Assembly (NCBI GenBank): GCA_002435745.1
Contig: DIWT01000006.1
Location: 1-31,421 of the forward strand
Length of the DNA stretch: 31,421 nucleotides
DNA from: a bacterium UBP15_UBA6099
GTDB lineage: Bacteria; UBP15; UBA6099
Direction of reading: 5' to 3'
Both the position numbers and the translations under genes were made by a program. The first letter of the stretch is position 1. Each line of letters starts with the position of its first letter. The notes beneath the pieces were generated by a model. It was not told the origin of the DNA. It saw only the letters and a program-made list of their open reading frames with translations, and ran no database searches. This document shows positions 7,607 to 15,533 of this stretch, piece by piece.

Positions 7607-8598
7607 GTGGCGCGCTCCTTTTTCGATTCGATATCCACCCAGCAGGCGACTTTTCTTCCGGGTTCGATCTCCGTCAGAGGCGGTTCTTCGCGGAAGCAGC
7701 GTTTCACCGCGAACGGGCATCTCGGATTGAAGCTGCATCCCGGCGGGTTGTGAATGAGGTCGGGAGGCAGTCCGGGAATGGAGAATAGGCGCTCTTTTTG
7801 TTCCGCGTCCAGACGGGGGATGGAGCGGAGCAGGCTGAAGGTGTAAGGATGAAGGGGGCGCGCGAAGAGCGGGCCGGTCTCGGCGCTTTCCACCACGCGC
7901 CCGGCGTACATCACCAGAATGTCCTCGCACACGCTCGCCACCACGCCCAAATCGTGGGTGATAAGTATGACGGCCACGCCCATCTCTTTTCTCATCTTCT
8001 GGATGAGTTCGAGAATCTGCGCCTGAATGGTAACGTCGAGAGCGGTAGTCGGCTCGTCTGCGATGAGCACGGCCGGCTCGCACATCAGGGCCATAGCTAT
8101 CATCACGCGCTGCCGCATTCCCCCGCTGAACTGGTGCGGGTAGTCGTGAAATCTTTTTTCGGGAGAAGGGATGCCGACGGCGCGGAGCAGTTCGAGCGCG
8201 CGCGCCTCCGCTTCCGCTCTCGACGCCCCTTTGTGAATCATCAGGCCTTCGGTCATCTGGAGGCTTATTTTCAGCACAGGGTTCAGCGAAGTCATCGGGT
8301 CCTGAAATATGACCGCGATGTCGTTTCCTCTAATCCTGCGGAGATCTCCGGGTTTCATCGCCAGCAGGTCTCTGCCATTGAACAGAGCCTTGCCGCCCTC
8401 GATTTTTCCGGGAGGCTGGGGGATGAGGCCGAGGAAGGAGAGGTGGGTGACGCTTTTTCCGCAGCCGCTTTCGCCGACAATGCCCAGCGAGCCGCCCGGC
8501 ATAAGGTCGAACGAAACTCCGTCCACCGCGCGCACCACTCCGTCCGCCGTGTGGAATCTGGTGACGAGGTTTTGAACTGACAGTACCGGTTCGGCCAT
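7603..8598 (-). CDS. oppD: Oligopeptide/dipeptide ABC transporter ATP-binding protein (OppD/DppD type)
   Basis: 331 aa. Walker A GESGCGKS is at about 42-49, with signature FSGGMRQR, Walker B VLIADEPTTALDV and H-loop ITHDLGVV. The C-terminal extension carries the OppD-type motif HNPPGCSFNPRCPFAVKRC. It forms the ATPase dimer with OppF on the cytoplasmic side of the OppBC channel and powers peptide uptake. It starts 21 bp after the oppC stop, and its stop overlaps the oppF start by 4 bp (ATGA), indicating translational coupling. Confidence 0.95.
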   Translation of the reverse strand: MAEPVLSVQNLVTRFHTADGVVRAVDGVSFDLMPGGSLGIVGESGCGKSVTHLSFLGLIPQPPGKIEGGKALFNGRDLLAMKPGDLRRIRGNDIAVIFQDPMTSLNPVLKISLQMTEGLMIHKGASRAEAEARALELLRAVGIPSPEKRFHDYPHQFSGGMRQRVMIAMALMCEPAVLIADEPTTALDVTIQAQILELIQKMRKEMGVAVILITHDLGVVASVCEDILVMYAGRVVESAETGPLFARPLHPYTFSLLRSIPRLDAEQKERLFSIPGLPPDLIHNPPGCSFNPRCPFAVKRCFREEPPLTEIEPGRKVACWVDIESKKERAT

Positions 8599-8619
8599 AT
8601 TAAGTGTTCGTCCGAGTCG

Positions 8620-9579
8620 TTATTTCTGGTCTTTCATCTGCGGGTCGAGCGCGTCGCGCAGGCCGTCTCCCAGAAAGTTGAGGGAGAACAGGGTTATCGC
8701 GAGAGCGAGTCCCGGAAAAATCATCTGCCATGGATAGGTGTCCAGCGACTGCCGTCCGTCGGAAGCGAGAGACCCCCAGCTCGCCATCGGGGCTTGAACG
8801 CCGAGTCCGAGGAAGCTCAGGAATGCCTCTTCGAGCATAACCGCCGGGACGGTCAGGGTGGCGTAAACAATCACCGGGCCGAGCAGGTTGGGGATGACGT
8901 GCCGAGAGACGATGCGGAACGCGCCCGCGCCGGACGTGCGCGCCGCCATGATGTACTCCTTCGTTTTTATCGACAGCGTCTGGCCTCTTGTTATCCGGCT
9001 CATGGTCAGCCACTGCACCGCGCCAAGCCCGATGAACAACAGATATAATTTCTTTTCCGCCGGAGCGTTGTGGAATATCACCATCATCAGGATGACGAGA
9101 AACATAAAGGGCAGGCCGTAAAGGATATCGACGAAGCGCATCATGATATTGTCCGCGCGCCCGCCGAGGTAGCCTGCGGCGGCTCCGTAGCTGACGCCTA
9201 TGATGATGCTCACGAACGTGGCCACGATGCCCACCGCCAGAGACACGCGCCCGCCGTACAGGATTCTGGTCAGAAGGTCGCGTCCGAGGTGGTCGGCTCC
9301 GAGCGGATAGTCGCCAGAAGGCGGATGGTTGCCGTCGGAAAGGTGTATCTCGTCGAAAGCGTATGGGGTGAGGGCGGGAGCGAGGATCGCCGCGCATGCG
9401 ATGAGGATCAGCAGCGCGCCGCCGGCCACCGCCATTCTGTTTTTCAACAGCCGACGCCACGCGTCCTTCCAGAGGCTCGTGCCTTTCACCGGCTGGACAT
9501 CCGCCGCCGCGCTGTTTTTTTTATTTTCGTTCGTCATTTTTTTAAGACCGGGGCTTCGTCGCCCTCGCCCGGTTGTCAT
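8620..9579 (-). CDS. oppC: Oligopeptide/dipeptide ABC transporter permease (OppC/DppC type)
   Basis: 319-aa inner-membrane permease with an N-terminal OppC_N-type segment (TSLWKDAWRRLLKNRMAV), a periplasmic domain with the hallmark HPPSGDYPLGADHLGRDLL, and a binding-protein-dependent transport domain with the EAA loop (AARTSGAGAFRIVSRHVIPN) that docks on OppD/OppF. The ATG at 9579 overlaps the oppB stop as ATGA. A second ATG at 9537, with homology starting after it, is a possible alternative; neither has a strong Shine-Dalgarno, so I kept the coupled start. Confidence 0.93.
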   Translation of the reverse strand: MTTGRGRRSPGLKKMTNENKKNSAAADVQPVKGTSLWKDAWRRLLKNRMAVAGGALLILIACAAILAPALTPYAFDEIHLSDGNHPPSGDYPLGADHLGRDLLTRILYGGRVSLAVGIVATFVSIIIGVSYGAAAGYLGGRADNIMMRFVDILYGLPFMFLVILMMVIFHNAPAEKKLYLLFIGLGAVQWLTMSRITRGQTLSIKTKEYIMAARTSGAGAFRIVSRHVIPNLLGPVIVYATLTVPAVMLEEAFLSFLGLGVQAPMASWGSLASDGRQSLDTYPWQMIFPGLALAITLFSLNFLGDGLRDALDPQMKDQK

Positions 9580-10493
9580 TCGTAAACAATTCTCGGATCC
9601 AGAAACGCGTAAACGATATCCACCGCAAGATTGAATATAATCAGAAATCCGCTGTATAGAATCACCGTGCCGATGGTCAGAGTGTAGTCCCGGTTCAGCG
9701 CGGAGTTGACGAACTCGCGGCCTATGCCGGGAACGCCTGAGATGGTCTCGATAATAAGCGAGCCGGTGAGAATGGCGGCTCCAGCCGGGCCGAGGAAGGA
9801 AACCACAGGCAGCAGTCCGGCCTTGATGCTGTGCCGGATGATGACCAGCCTCTCGGGCAGTCCCTTAGCCCGCGCGGTCCGTATGAAGTCCTGACGGATA
9901 ACTTCGAGCATCCCCGCGCGGGACAGTCTGGCGATATACGCGCTGTACATCAGGCCGAGAGCCACAACGGGGCATATCATCTGGTCCCAGCGGCCCCAGC
10001 CGCTTACAGTCAGAATCTTCAACTTCACGGCGAAGAAATAAATAAGAGTGGAGAGGACGACGAAGTTCGGCACGGAGACGCCGACCATGGAAAAAGACAT
10101 CGCCGCATAGTCAACGGCGGAATTCTGGCGGAAGGCCGCCAAACATCCGGCGGGTATGCCCACCAATAGCGCGAACAGCAGCGCGAGAGACCCCAGTTGC
10201 AGAGTGGTCGGCAGCCCTGCGGCGAGTATCTCGTTTACCGACCTGTCTTTGTATCTGAACGAAGGGCCGAGGTCTCCCCTGAGCAGATTGCCCATGTATC
10301 TGAAGTATTGTTTAACAAGAGGTTCGTCGAGGTGATATCGCTCCTCGATCATTTTCTGCACTTCCGCCGGCATGACGCGCTCTCTGGAAAAAGGCCCGCC
10401 CGGCGCCAGACGCATCATAAAAAAAGTGATGGTGACGATGATCCAGAGGACCGGGATGGCGGTCAGCAGCCGCCGCGCGACATATCTTAGCAT
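9576..10493 (-). CDS. oppB: Oligopeptide/dipeptide ABC transporter permease (OppB/DppB type)
   Basis: 305-aa inner-membrane permease. It starts with the classic OppB/DppB N-terminus MLRYVARRLLTAIPVLW and has about six membrane helices. LRGDLGPSFRY follows the first periplasmic segment, and the EAA motif (ARAKGLPERLVIIRHSIKAG) lies near residue 210. The C-terminus FLDPRIVYE is standard. It pairs with OppC to form the channel. It begins 21 bp after the stop of the binding-protein gene, with GAGGACG as ribosome site. Confidence 0.95.
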   Translation of the reverse strand: MLRYVARRLLTAIPVLWIIVTITFFMMRLAPGGPFSRERVMPAEVQKMIEERYHLDEPLVKQYFRYMGNLLRGDLGPSFRYKDRSVNEILAAGLPTTLQLGSLALLFALLVGIPAGCLAAFRQNSAVDYAAMSFSMVGVSVPNFVVLSTLIYFFAVKLKILTVSGWGRWDQMICPVVALGLMYSAYIARLSRAGMLEVIRQDFIRTARAKGLPERLVIIRHSIKAGLLPVVSFLGPAGAAILTGSLIIETISGVPGIGREFVNSALNRDYTLTIGTVILYSGFLIIFNLAVDIVYAFLDPRIVYE

Positions 10494-10514
10494 TCGTCCT
10501 CGGAATCCGTTCCT

Positions 10515-12170
10515 TTATTTTCCGGTCTTCACGGCATAGCCCGCTTCCCTCAGGAGGCGGCGCGCCTCTTCGGGATTATAGTCCTCGCCTTGAGGCGGCT
10601 CGTAGTCCTTCATGTGCATGTGAGGCACAAACGTCGTCGCAGTCTTCTCTCCCGATTTCGTCACGAACTTCACTAGTTCATCTTTGTTAATCGCAAGGTT
10701 GAGCGCGCGGCGCACGCGGGGATCGTTCAACGGCTCTTTCGTCGTGTTGAACCTGTAGTAATAGACCGCAAGAAAATCCGTCTTCTTCGCCTGCGGGTCG
10801 TTTGAATACTTCTCCGAATACGGCAACGGAATCGTGTTCACCCAGTAGGACTGTCCGGCCTCGAACATGCTCACCGCCGTGATGTTGTCCTCGACGGAGT
10901 ACGCGACCAGTTTCGATAGGCGGACTTTTGCGGCGTCGTAATAGCCGGGGTTTTTCACCATGACGAGTTTGCTTTTGGGCTTCCATTCAGTCAGCTTGAA
11001 CGGCCCGTTCGTGACGATGTTCTCCGGCCTCGTCCATTTGTCATTGAATTTCTCGACGCACTTTTTGTTGACCGGCATCAGGGTGTGGAAAGCGAGCAGG
11101 TCGAGCCAGAAGTGTGTCGGGGAATCAAGCGTCACCTTCAGCGTGAAATCATCCACCGCCTTCAATCCCACCTGCGAGAAATCGGAAATTTCCTTGTCAT
11201 AGTATTTCTTCGCGTTCTTGATGTAAAAGAGTTGATACGCGTATTCGGCGGTCGTTTCCGGTTCGAGAACTCTTTTCCATGAATAAACGAAGTCGCCAGC
11301 CGTCACCGGGTCGCCGTTCGTCCATTTGGCGTTGCGGCGCAGGTGGAAAACGAATTCGGTGTGCTCGTCGTTGACCTCCCAACTTTCCGCCATTCCCGGA
11401 ATGGGTTCAAGAGTGTCGGGGTCGTACTGCACGAGTCCCTCGAATATCTGCGTCGAGATTGTAAACTCCACGCTTCCAGTCATCATTCCGGGGTCGAGCG
11501 TCTCCGGCTCGGCAGAAAGGTTGAAGAGGAACGCCTGCTCCTGCGGCGGCAGAACTTTTCCATTTTTCTCAAGATAGACATATTTGAGAATGTGAAGGTC
11601 GCGCATATTGAAATGCATTCCCTTGACGAAGTCCTTCACGAGGTTTTTATTCACATAGAAATATATCGGCATTATCGGCATTTCTTTCATCAGAATCTCT
11701 TCGGCGTCGTGGAACATCTTCATGCGTTCGTCGGCGTTTCCCTCCATCGCCGCCGCTTTTATCAGCTTGTCGTATTCAGCGTTGCTCCATCCCGTCTGGT
11801 TGTTTCCTCCGTCGGTGACGAACATGTCGAGAAACGTGTTCGGATCGGGGTAGTCGCCTATCCAGCCCGCGCGGGCGATCTGATAGTCGAGGGATTGGAG
11901 GGACTTGAGATATGTTTTCCATTCGACATTGGCGAGGTCTACCTGAATGCCAAGTTCTTTCTTCCACATTTGTTGAAGAGTTTCAGCGATGAGTTTGTGG
12001 CTTTCAGAAATATTGTACAGAAGCTGGAGTTTGGGGAAAGGCTTGCCGGACGAGTCGTCGCTCTTGGGCTTGCCCGAACACCCTGCGAGCAACGCAAGCG
12101 CGAGCGCCGCGACCGCAAGTTTCGCCGAAGCGCTTCTTATTCCGTTCGCCTTGCGATTTTTTTTCATCAT
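10515..12170 (-). CDS. oppA: Circularly permuted oligopeptide-binding lipoprotein (OppA family, SBP_bac_5)
   Basis: Extracytoplasmic peptide-binding lipoprotein, first gene of the opp operon, 551 aa. A signal peptide with lipobox LLAGC (Cys31) is clear, and the ATG pair at 12165-12170 follows a GGGAGCG site. The mature protein carries the OppA blocks in a rotated order. Residues about 43-202 (LQLLYNISESHK, EWKTYL, ARAGWIGDYPDPNTFLD, ending LKYVYLEK) correspond to the C-terminal third of E. coli OppA. Residues about 204-551 (VLPPQEQ, AEPETLDPG, FEGLV, KWTNGDPVTAGDF, NIVTNGPF, DPRVRRALNLAINKD, EARRLLREAGY) correspond to the N-terminal two thirds. In ordinary OppA the EAGY segment runs straight into the LLYN segment; here those two points are the new C- and N-termini, and the old termini are joined at about residues 202-208. 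No block is missing or duplicated. Family and role are secure; the permutation is a reading by eye against remembered OppA sequence. Confidence 0.93.
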   Translation of the reverse strand: MMKKNRKANGIRSASAKLAVAALALALLAGCSGKPKSDDSSGKPFPKLQLLYNISESHKLIAETLQQMWKKELGIQVDLANVEWKTYLKSLQSLDYQIARAGWIGDYPDPNTFLDMFVTDGGNNQTGWSNAEYDKLIKAAAMEGNADERMKMFHDAEEILMKEMPIMPIYFYVNKNLVKDFVKGMHFNMRDLHILKYVYLEKNGKVLPPQEQAFLFNLSAEPETLDPGMMTGSVEFTISTQIFEGLVQYDPDTLEPIPGMAESWEVNDEHTEFVFHLRRNAKWTNGDPVTAGDFVYSWKRVLEPETTAEYAYQLFYIKNAKKYYDKEISDFSQVGLKAVDDFTLKVTLDSPTHFWLDLLAFHTLMPVNKKCVEKFNDKWTRPENIVTNGPFKLTEWKPKSKLVMVKNPGYYDAAKVRLSKLVAYSVEDNITAVSMFEAGQSYWVNTIPLPYSEKYSNDPQAKKTDFLAVYYYRFNTTKEPLNDPRVRRALNLAINKDELVKFVTKSGEKTATTFVPHMHMKDYEPPQGEDYNPEEARRLLREAGYAVKTGK

Positions 12171-12217
12171 ATATCCACGCTCCCGATATCTTTTAAAAAG
12201 AGACCACATTGAAACTT

Positions 12218-12246
12218 AATATATCAAAACGCAATCGGCAGGGCAA
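12218..12246 (-). promoter_or_regulatory. Putative promoter of the opp operon
   Basis: On the minus strand TTGCCC (12241-12246) and TATATT (12218-12223) are 17 bp apart, with an extended -10 TG at 12225-12226. It lies 47 bp before the oppA start. Confidence 0.55.
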
Positions 12247-12302
12247 CAATATTCGGGTTTTACTTAATGATATATAATATCAGATGTAGATGGGAGCCGG
12301 GA

Positions 12303-13853
12303 ATGGATGGAATGAAACCGACGTTAAGCGCGGGCGCTAGGACGCTGATAGTCGTCCTTTGCGGCGCGCTTGTGGCCGCCGGACTCCGCCTTGAGTCTCC
12401 CGGAGACATCGCGCATGCGGAATCCTCGTTGAGCCTGTACGCCGCCGGGCGTCTTCTGCAAGGCGGGCTTCCATACGCGGACGTGTGGTACGACCGCCTT
12501 CCGGGCACGATTATCGTGAACGCCCTTGCGCAACTTGTCGGGCCGACGTTCATCGCTTCCACAGCGATGGAGTTGTTGTGGCTGGCCGGAGCGGGCGCGG
12601 CAGTGTTCTTCATCTTGAGAGGAATGGGGGCGGCGTCAGCAGGAGCGGGGACGGCGGCTTTGTGGTTCTTCATGGCGTCGGCGGCGCTGACATGCTTCGG
12701 CGCTCCCAACTCGCCGCACTCGTGGGCGGCTTTGTTCTCGGCTCTGTTCTTTCTGTCGGTTGCGAGGCGCTACGCGCGAGACGGAGCGGGAGCGGCGTTC
12801 GCGTCAGGGCTTGCGGCGGGGGCGGCTGCCTGTTTCATCGGGCGCGAAGCCGTGCTGGTCGTTGTGGGGCTTATCGCCGTTCGAGGCAGGGCGGGCGCGT
12901 TCATCGCCGGTTTCGCCGTTCCGCCTGCGGCGCTCGCTATCGCGTTGGTAGCGTCCGGGGTTGCCGCTCCGTTCGCGCAGGCGCTAGGCTCGAACCTGCA
13001 TGTCATCGCCGCCGCCGGGGCGTTGCCGCGACTCGATTTCTGCTTTTTATGCGCGGTAAAAATCGCGGCTCTGGCTTCGCCTCTGGCGATGTTGTTTTTA
13101 TCCGGCGCGGCGCGCGCGGGGAACAAACCCGGCCCCGCTCCTCTCAGACAGTCCCTCGCGGCATGGTTGTTTTTTGAGATGGTCGCAATCCCGGTGTCCG
13201 GCTTTTTAACCCCGTCGTCGTTCATATCTCTTCTGCTTCCGGCGACAGTCATGCTGGGAGCGGGGAGTCTTTTCGACGAGAGCCGGATGTCCTCGCCGCC
13301 GATCCGCCGACGCGCGGCGCTGGCGTTATTCATGATAAGTTTCATGGCGGTCGCGTTCCATGCCGTTGTCCCGGCTCATTCTCACGACAATTCAGAATGG
13401 GCGCGTCCGGGCGGCGACCCGATGGAATGGTTTCATAAGAAATTCGTCGCGGAACTAGTTGCGCGAAACGCGGCCCCGGACGAGCGGGTTCTGGTCTGGA
13501 GCGATTCGGCTCTTGTGTACGCGCTTTCGGGCCGCGCAGCCCCCACCAGACACGCCACTATCAAACCGCTCTTCATTAAAGGATACGCGGACGAACGGAT
13601 AAGAGAGTTCATTTATGAAGTCGCCGAAAACCCTCCGAAGCTGATTGTCGTCGAAGCCCCGCTTCTATCCGAAGGCATGGAAGCGGCGTTTAAAGGCAAA
13701 CCGCAATACGAGGTCGCCGCCGCGCAGAAACCACTCTTCGCTTTCATACAGAAACTTGTCAGGGATGACTACGACCTGATAACCGCTCACGACGGGATAC
13801 TGATTTGCGCCAGAAAAGACGACGGCGCGCCGGGGAAGAAAGCGAAACCGTAG
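12303..13853 (+). CDS. GT-C family glycosyltransferase-like membrane protein (ArnT/PMT type)
   Basis: 516-aa polytopic membrane protein. The first periplasmic loop (about 39-70) has AESSLSLYAAGRLLQGGLPY followed by DVWYDRLPG, the pattern of polyprenyl-phosphate-sugar dependent GT-C transferases (acidic residue, 'YaarrLleGglpYrDfwd.kPPG'). Many hydrophobic Ala/Gly-rich helices follow, then a soluble C-terminal part (about 360-516). The usual chemistry is transfer of a sugar from a lipid carrier to a protein, lipid or glycan on the periplasmic side; donor and acceptor are unknown. I chose the ATG at 12303 because GGGAG is 6 nt upstream; the frame stays open for 12 more codons upstream. A TATAAT at 12273-12278 may be its -10 box, without a good -35. 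Confidence 0.8.
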   Translation: MDGMKPTLSAGARTLIVVLCGALVAAGLRLESPGDIAHAESSLSLYAAGRLLQGGLPYADVWYDRLPGTIIVNALAQLVGPTFIASTAMELLWLAGAGAAVFFILRGMGAASAGAGTAALWFFMASAALTCFGAPNSPHSWAALFSALFFLSVARRYARDGAGAAFASGLAAGAAACFIGREAVLVVVGLIAVRGRAGAFIAGFAVPPAALAIALVASGVAAPFAQALGSNLHVIAAAGALPRLDFCFLCAVKIAALASPLAMLFLSGAARAGNKPGPAPLRQSLAAWLFFEMVAIPVSGFLTPSSFISLLLPATVMLGAGSLFDESRMSSPPIRRRAALALFMISFMAVAFHAVVPAHSHDNSEWARPGGDPMEWFHKKFVAELVARNAAPDERVLVWSDSALVYALSGRAAPTRHATIKPLFIKGYADERIREFIYEVAENPPKLIVVEAPLLSEGMEAAFKGKPQYEVAAAQKPLFAFIQKLVRDDYDLITAHDGILICARKDDGAPGKKAKP

Positions 13854-13862
13854 CGTTTGACA

Positions 13863-13891
13863 TTGAACTGAGGCGCGTTAGGTGATAGAAT
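13863..13891 (+). promoter_or_regulatory. Putative promoter of the HTH/STAS gene pair
   Basis: TTGAAC (13863-13868) and TAGAAT (13886-13891) with a 17-bp spacer, 32 bp before the ATG at 13924. An overlapping TTGACA at 13857-13862 would need a 23-bp spacer and is less likely. Confidence 0.5.
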
Positions 13892-13923
13892 AGCCAAAAC
13901 ACACGCGGCGAGGTGAACAAGGG

Positions 13924-14145
13924 ATGGCCCGCAAAAAGAACGAACCGCCCAAAGAGCGGCTCTACTCCATTCCCGAGATGAGCAAGATGATACAGGTTGA
14001 CGAACGCACTCTCGTCGAATGGGTGCAGTATCGCCGCATACCTCATGTCAGGGTGGACAATAAGTTAGTGCGCTTCAAATTGTCGGACATCGCAAAATGG
14101 GTGCGCGACAAAAACAAGCCGCCCCAGAAATACGAAATAAAATAA
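13924..14145 (+). CDS. Small helix-turn-helix (excisionase/MerR-like) DNA-binding protein
   Basis: 73 aa. Residues about 13-60 (LYSIPEMSKMIQVDERTLVEW, then GRIP-like RRIPHVRVDNKLVRFKLSDIAKWV) match the HTH_17/excisionase fold: a helix-turn-helix followed by a beta wing and a final 'f...dI..Wl' helix. A lysine/arginine-rich N-terminus precedes it. GAGGTGA lies upstream of the ATG. No integrase or phage gene is nearby, so a small transcription factor role is more likely than a recombination factor. The STAS-protein gene starts 24 bp downstream and may be co-transcribed. Confidence 0.85.
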   Translation: MARKKNEPPKERLYSIPEMSKMIQVDERTLVEWVQYRRIPHVRVDNKLVRFKLSDIAKWVRDKNKPPQKYEIK

Positions 14146-14169
14146 ACGCGCGGAGCGGCAGCCCACAGC

Positions 14170-14553
14170 ATGGACAGAAACCTTCCCCGAGTCGACGAGC
14201 CGCCGGTCATTCTTGTCAGGTTCGGCGGCAATCTAGCCAGACACGAAGACCCAAGCTTCGAGATAATCATCCAAGAGATTCTCGACAAGATGTGCCTAAA
14301 TTTCATATTCGATTTCAACAGGGTGAAATTTCTTGACAGCGCCGGGATCGGGCTTGTTATCAAACTCGCCTCCATGATAGAAAAAAGGGGCGGCTCTCTT
14401 TTATTGTGCAATCCTCAGAAAAACGTCCGAAGCGTTTTCTCCATGCTTGGGATAGACAACAGGTTCAGGATATTCGACGATTTGGGCGGCGCGCTGGAGA
14501 ACTTCGGACGGCTCTTGCGGCTTGAAATCATAAACATCAACTACGAGCTTTGA
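14170..14553 (+). CDS. STAS-domain protein (anti-sigma factor antagonist type)
   Basis: 127 aa, a single STAS domain as in SpoIIAA/RsbV. The segment FDFNRVKFLDSAGIGLVIKL has the conserved D56-S57 pair, where the serine is the site phosphorylated by the partner kinase/anti-sigma factor, followed by a helix and the GG-x-L-x-L-CNP strand (residues 84-93). Unphosphorylated proteins of this type release a sigma factor by binding the anti-sigma kinase. No HATPase kinase or PP2C phosphatase gene is next to it, so its partners must be elsewhere. Shine-Dalgarno spacing is loose (GGAG about 13 nt away). Confidence 0.88.
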   Translation: MDRNLPRVDEPPVILVRFGGNLARHEDPSFEIIIQEILDKMCLNFIFDFNRVKFLDSAGIGLVIKLASMIEKRGGSLLLCNPQKNVRSVFSMLGIDNRFRIFDDLGGALENFGRLLRLEIININYEL

Positions 14554-14617
14554 ATTTTCGGCGGCCTGCGGAGCAACCGTTCCGCTTTTTCCGCCTTACA
14601 TCCTGCGAGGTTCGACA

Positions 14618-15322
14618 ATGGCGACGGAACTGTACTTTGTGAGGCACGGAGAATCGCTCGACAACGTGGCGGGCGTCTCTTTCGACGAGATGAGCGTCAA
14701 CGACGAGGGTTTTCTAGACAACCCGCTTTCGGAACTGGGCGAGATGCAGGCGCGCGCCGCCGCCGAATGGTTCGACGCCAGACGCATCAAGCCGGATGTG
14801 CTCTATTCGAGCGGGCTTACCCGCTCCACTCTCACCGCCCAGCCGCTGGCGGAAATGCATAATATGCCGATTCAGTTCATGCCGGAACTTCGCGAAGTTC
14901 ACATTGAGAAAGGCACTCTCGGCGGCCTAAAAACTGAAAACAAGATGTCGCAGACCATGTACAACATCCCCGGAGGCAAGGCGATTCGCGACAGGATGAT
15001 GGAAGTCGGGGTGGGCGTGGCGTTCAATATCTGGTCGAAGTTCGGCTTGCCGGGCTTCGAGTCGCGGGCGGATTTGATGGGGCGCGCGGGATACTGTCTG
15101 GACACTCTCGGAGCGCTGCCCTGCAAGCGCGTCGTGGCTGTGGCGCACAACTTTTTTCTTGCCGCTCTTCTCTTGGAGCTTGTCGAGCGCAACCCGCTCA
15201 ACTATCTCATCGCCGCTCCGCATATCGGGTTCATGCCGAACTGCTCGGTCACGTGCGTGATCGCCCGCCCGCCCAAATTCAGAATCAGATTCGTCGCCCG
15301 ACCGACGAACGATTTCTCCTGA
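14618..15322 (+). CDS. Histidine phosphatase superfamily protein (phosphoglycerate mutase-like)
   Basis: 234 aa. The phospho-acceptor motif FVRHGES is at 7-13 with catalytic His10. The second arginine is in SSGLTRSTLTAQPL (about residue 70), the acid residue in LREVHIEKGTLGG (about 92-104) and the late catalytic histidine in VVAVAHNFF (about 176). The reaction is hydrolysis or transfer of a phosphate through a phosphohistidine; the substrate cannot be assigned because this branch covers sugar phosphates, cofactors and phosphoproteins. The acidic insert after the RHG motif and the length are compatible with a general phosphatase. GCGAGG precedes the ATG. Confidence 0.85.
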   Translation: MATELYFVRHGESLDNVAGVSFDEMSVNDEGFLDNPLSELGEMQARAAAEWFDARRIKPDVLYSSGLTRSTLTAQPLAEMHNMPIQFMPELREVHIEKGTLGGLKTENKMSQTMYNIPGGKAIRDRMMEVGVGVAFNIWSKFGLPGFESRADLMGRAGYCLDTLGALPCKRVVAVAHNFFLAALLLELVERNPLNYLIAAPHIGFMPNCSVTCVIARPPKFRIRFVARPTNDFS

Positions 15323-15397
15323 TCACTAGCGCAACTGCTGCGGATAGCGCAAAACCTAATAACGATTCACCATCCGTATAGCAAATTGAACAAACGG

Positions 15398-15440
15398 AAA
15401 AAAGCCGATTTTGAATTGAACGAAGTTCAATAAAATCGGC
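15398..15440 (-). terminator. Intrinsic terminator between convergent genes
   Basis: GCCGATTTT (15404-15412) pairs with AAAATCGGC (15432-15440), and inside it ATTGAAC (15415-15421) pairs with GTTCAAT (15425-15431), separated by a 2-nt bulge and a 3-nt loop. On the minus strand six T residues follow directly (complement of 15398-15403). On the plus strand a T6 run comes 8 nt later (15449-15454), so it may serve both directions. It lies between the phosphatase gene and the end of the minus-strand methyltransferase operon. Confidence 0.8.
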
Positions 15441-15464
15441 GATAAGAGTTTTTTGGGAAGGGGC

Positions 15465-15502
15465 GCGGGGAAACCGGTTTTTGCAAAAAACGGTTGCCCC
15501 GC
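15465..15502. terminator. Second long hairpin between convergent genes
   Basis: A near-perfect inverted repeat: GCGGGG (15465-15470) pairs with CCCCGC (15497-15502), an ACCG/CGGT stretch continues the stem, and T/A runs pair around the centre at 15476-15490. It lies 31 bp past the end of the minus-strand methyltransferase gene and probably acts with the hairpin at 15404-15440. No clean T-tract follows on either strand. Confidence 0.5.
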
Positions 15503-15533
15503 ACAATTATAAAAACATTACATTAGTGGATGG

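Noticed and set aside
6629..8083. A longer N-terminus for OppF (484 codons)
   Set aside because: The extra part is the shadow frame of oppD. The ATG at 7606 overlaps the oppD stop as ATGA and fits the family start.
10515..12170. The OppA order being an assembly misjoin
   Set aside because: Not fully excluded, but a misjoin would need to leave an open frame, a correctly placed signal peptide and lipobox, a stop at the block edge and no lost or doubled block. Read mapping would settle it.
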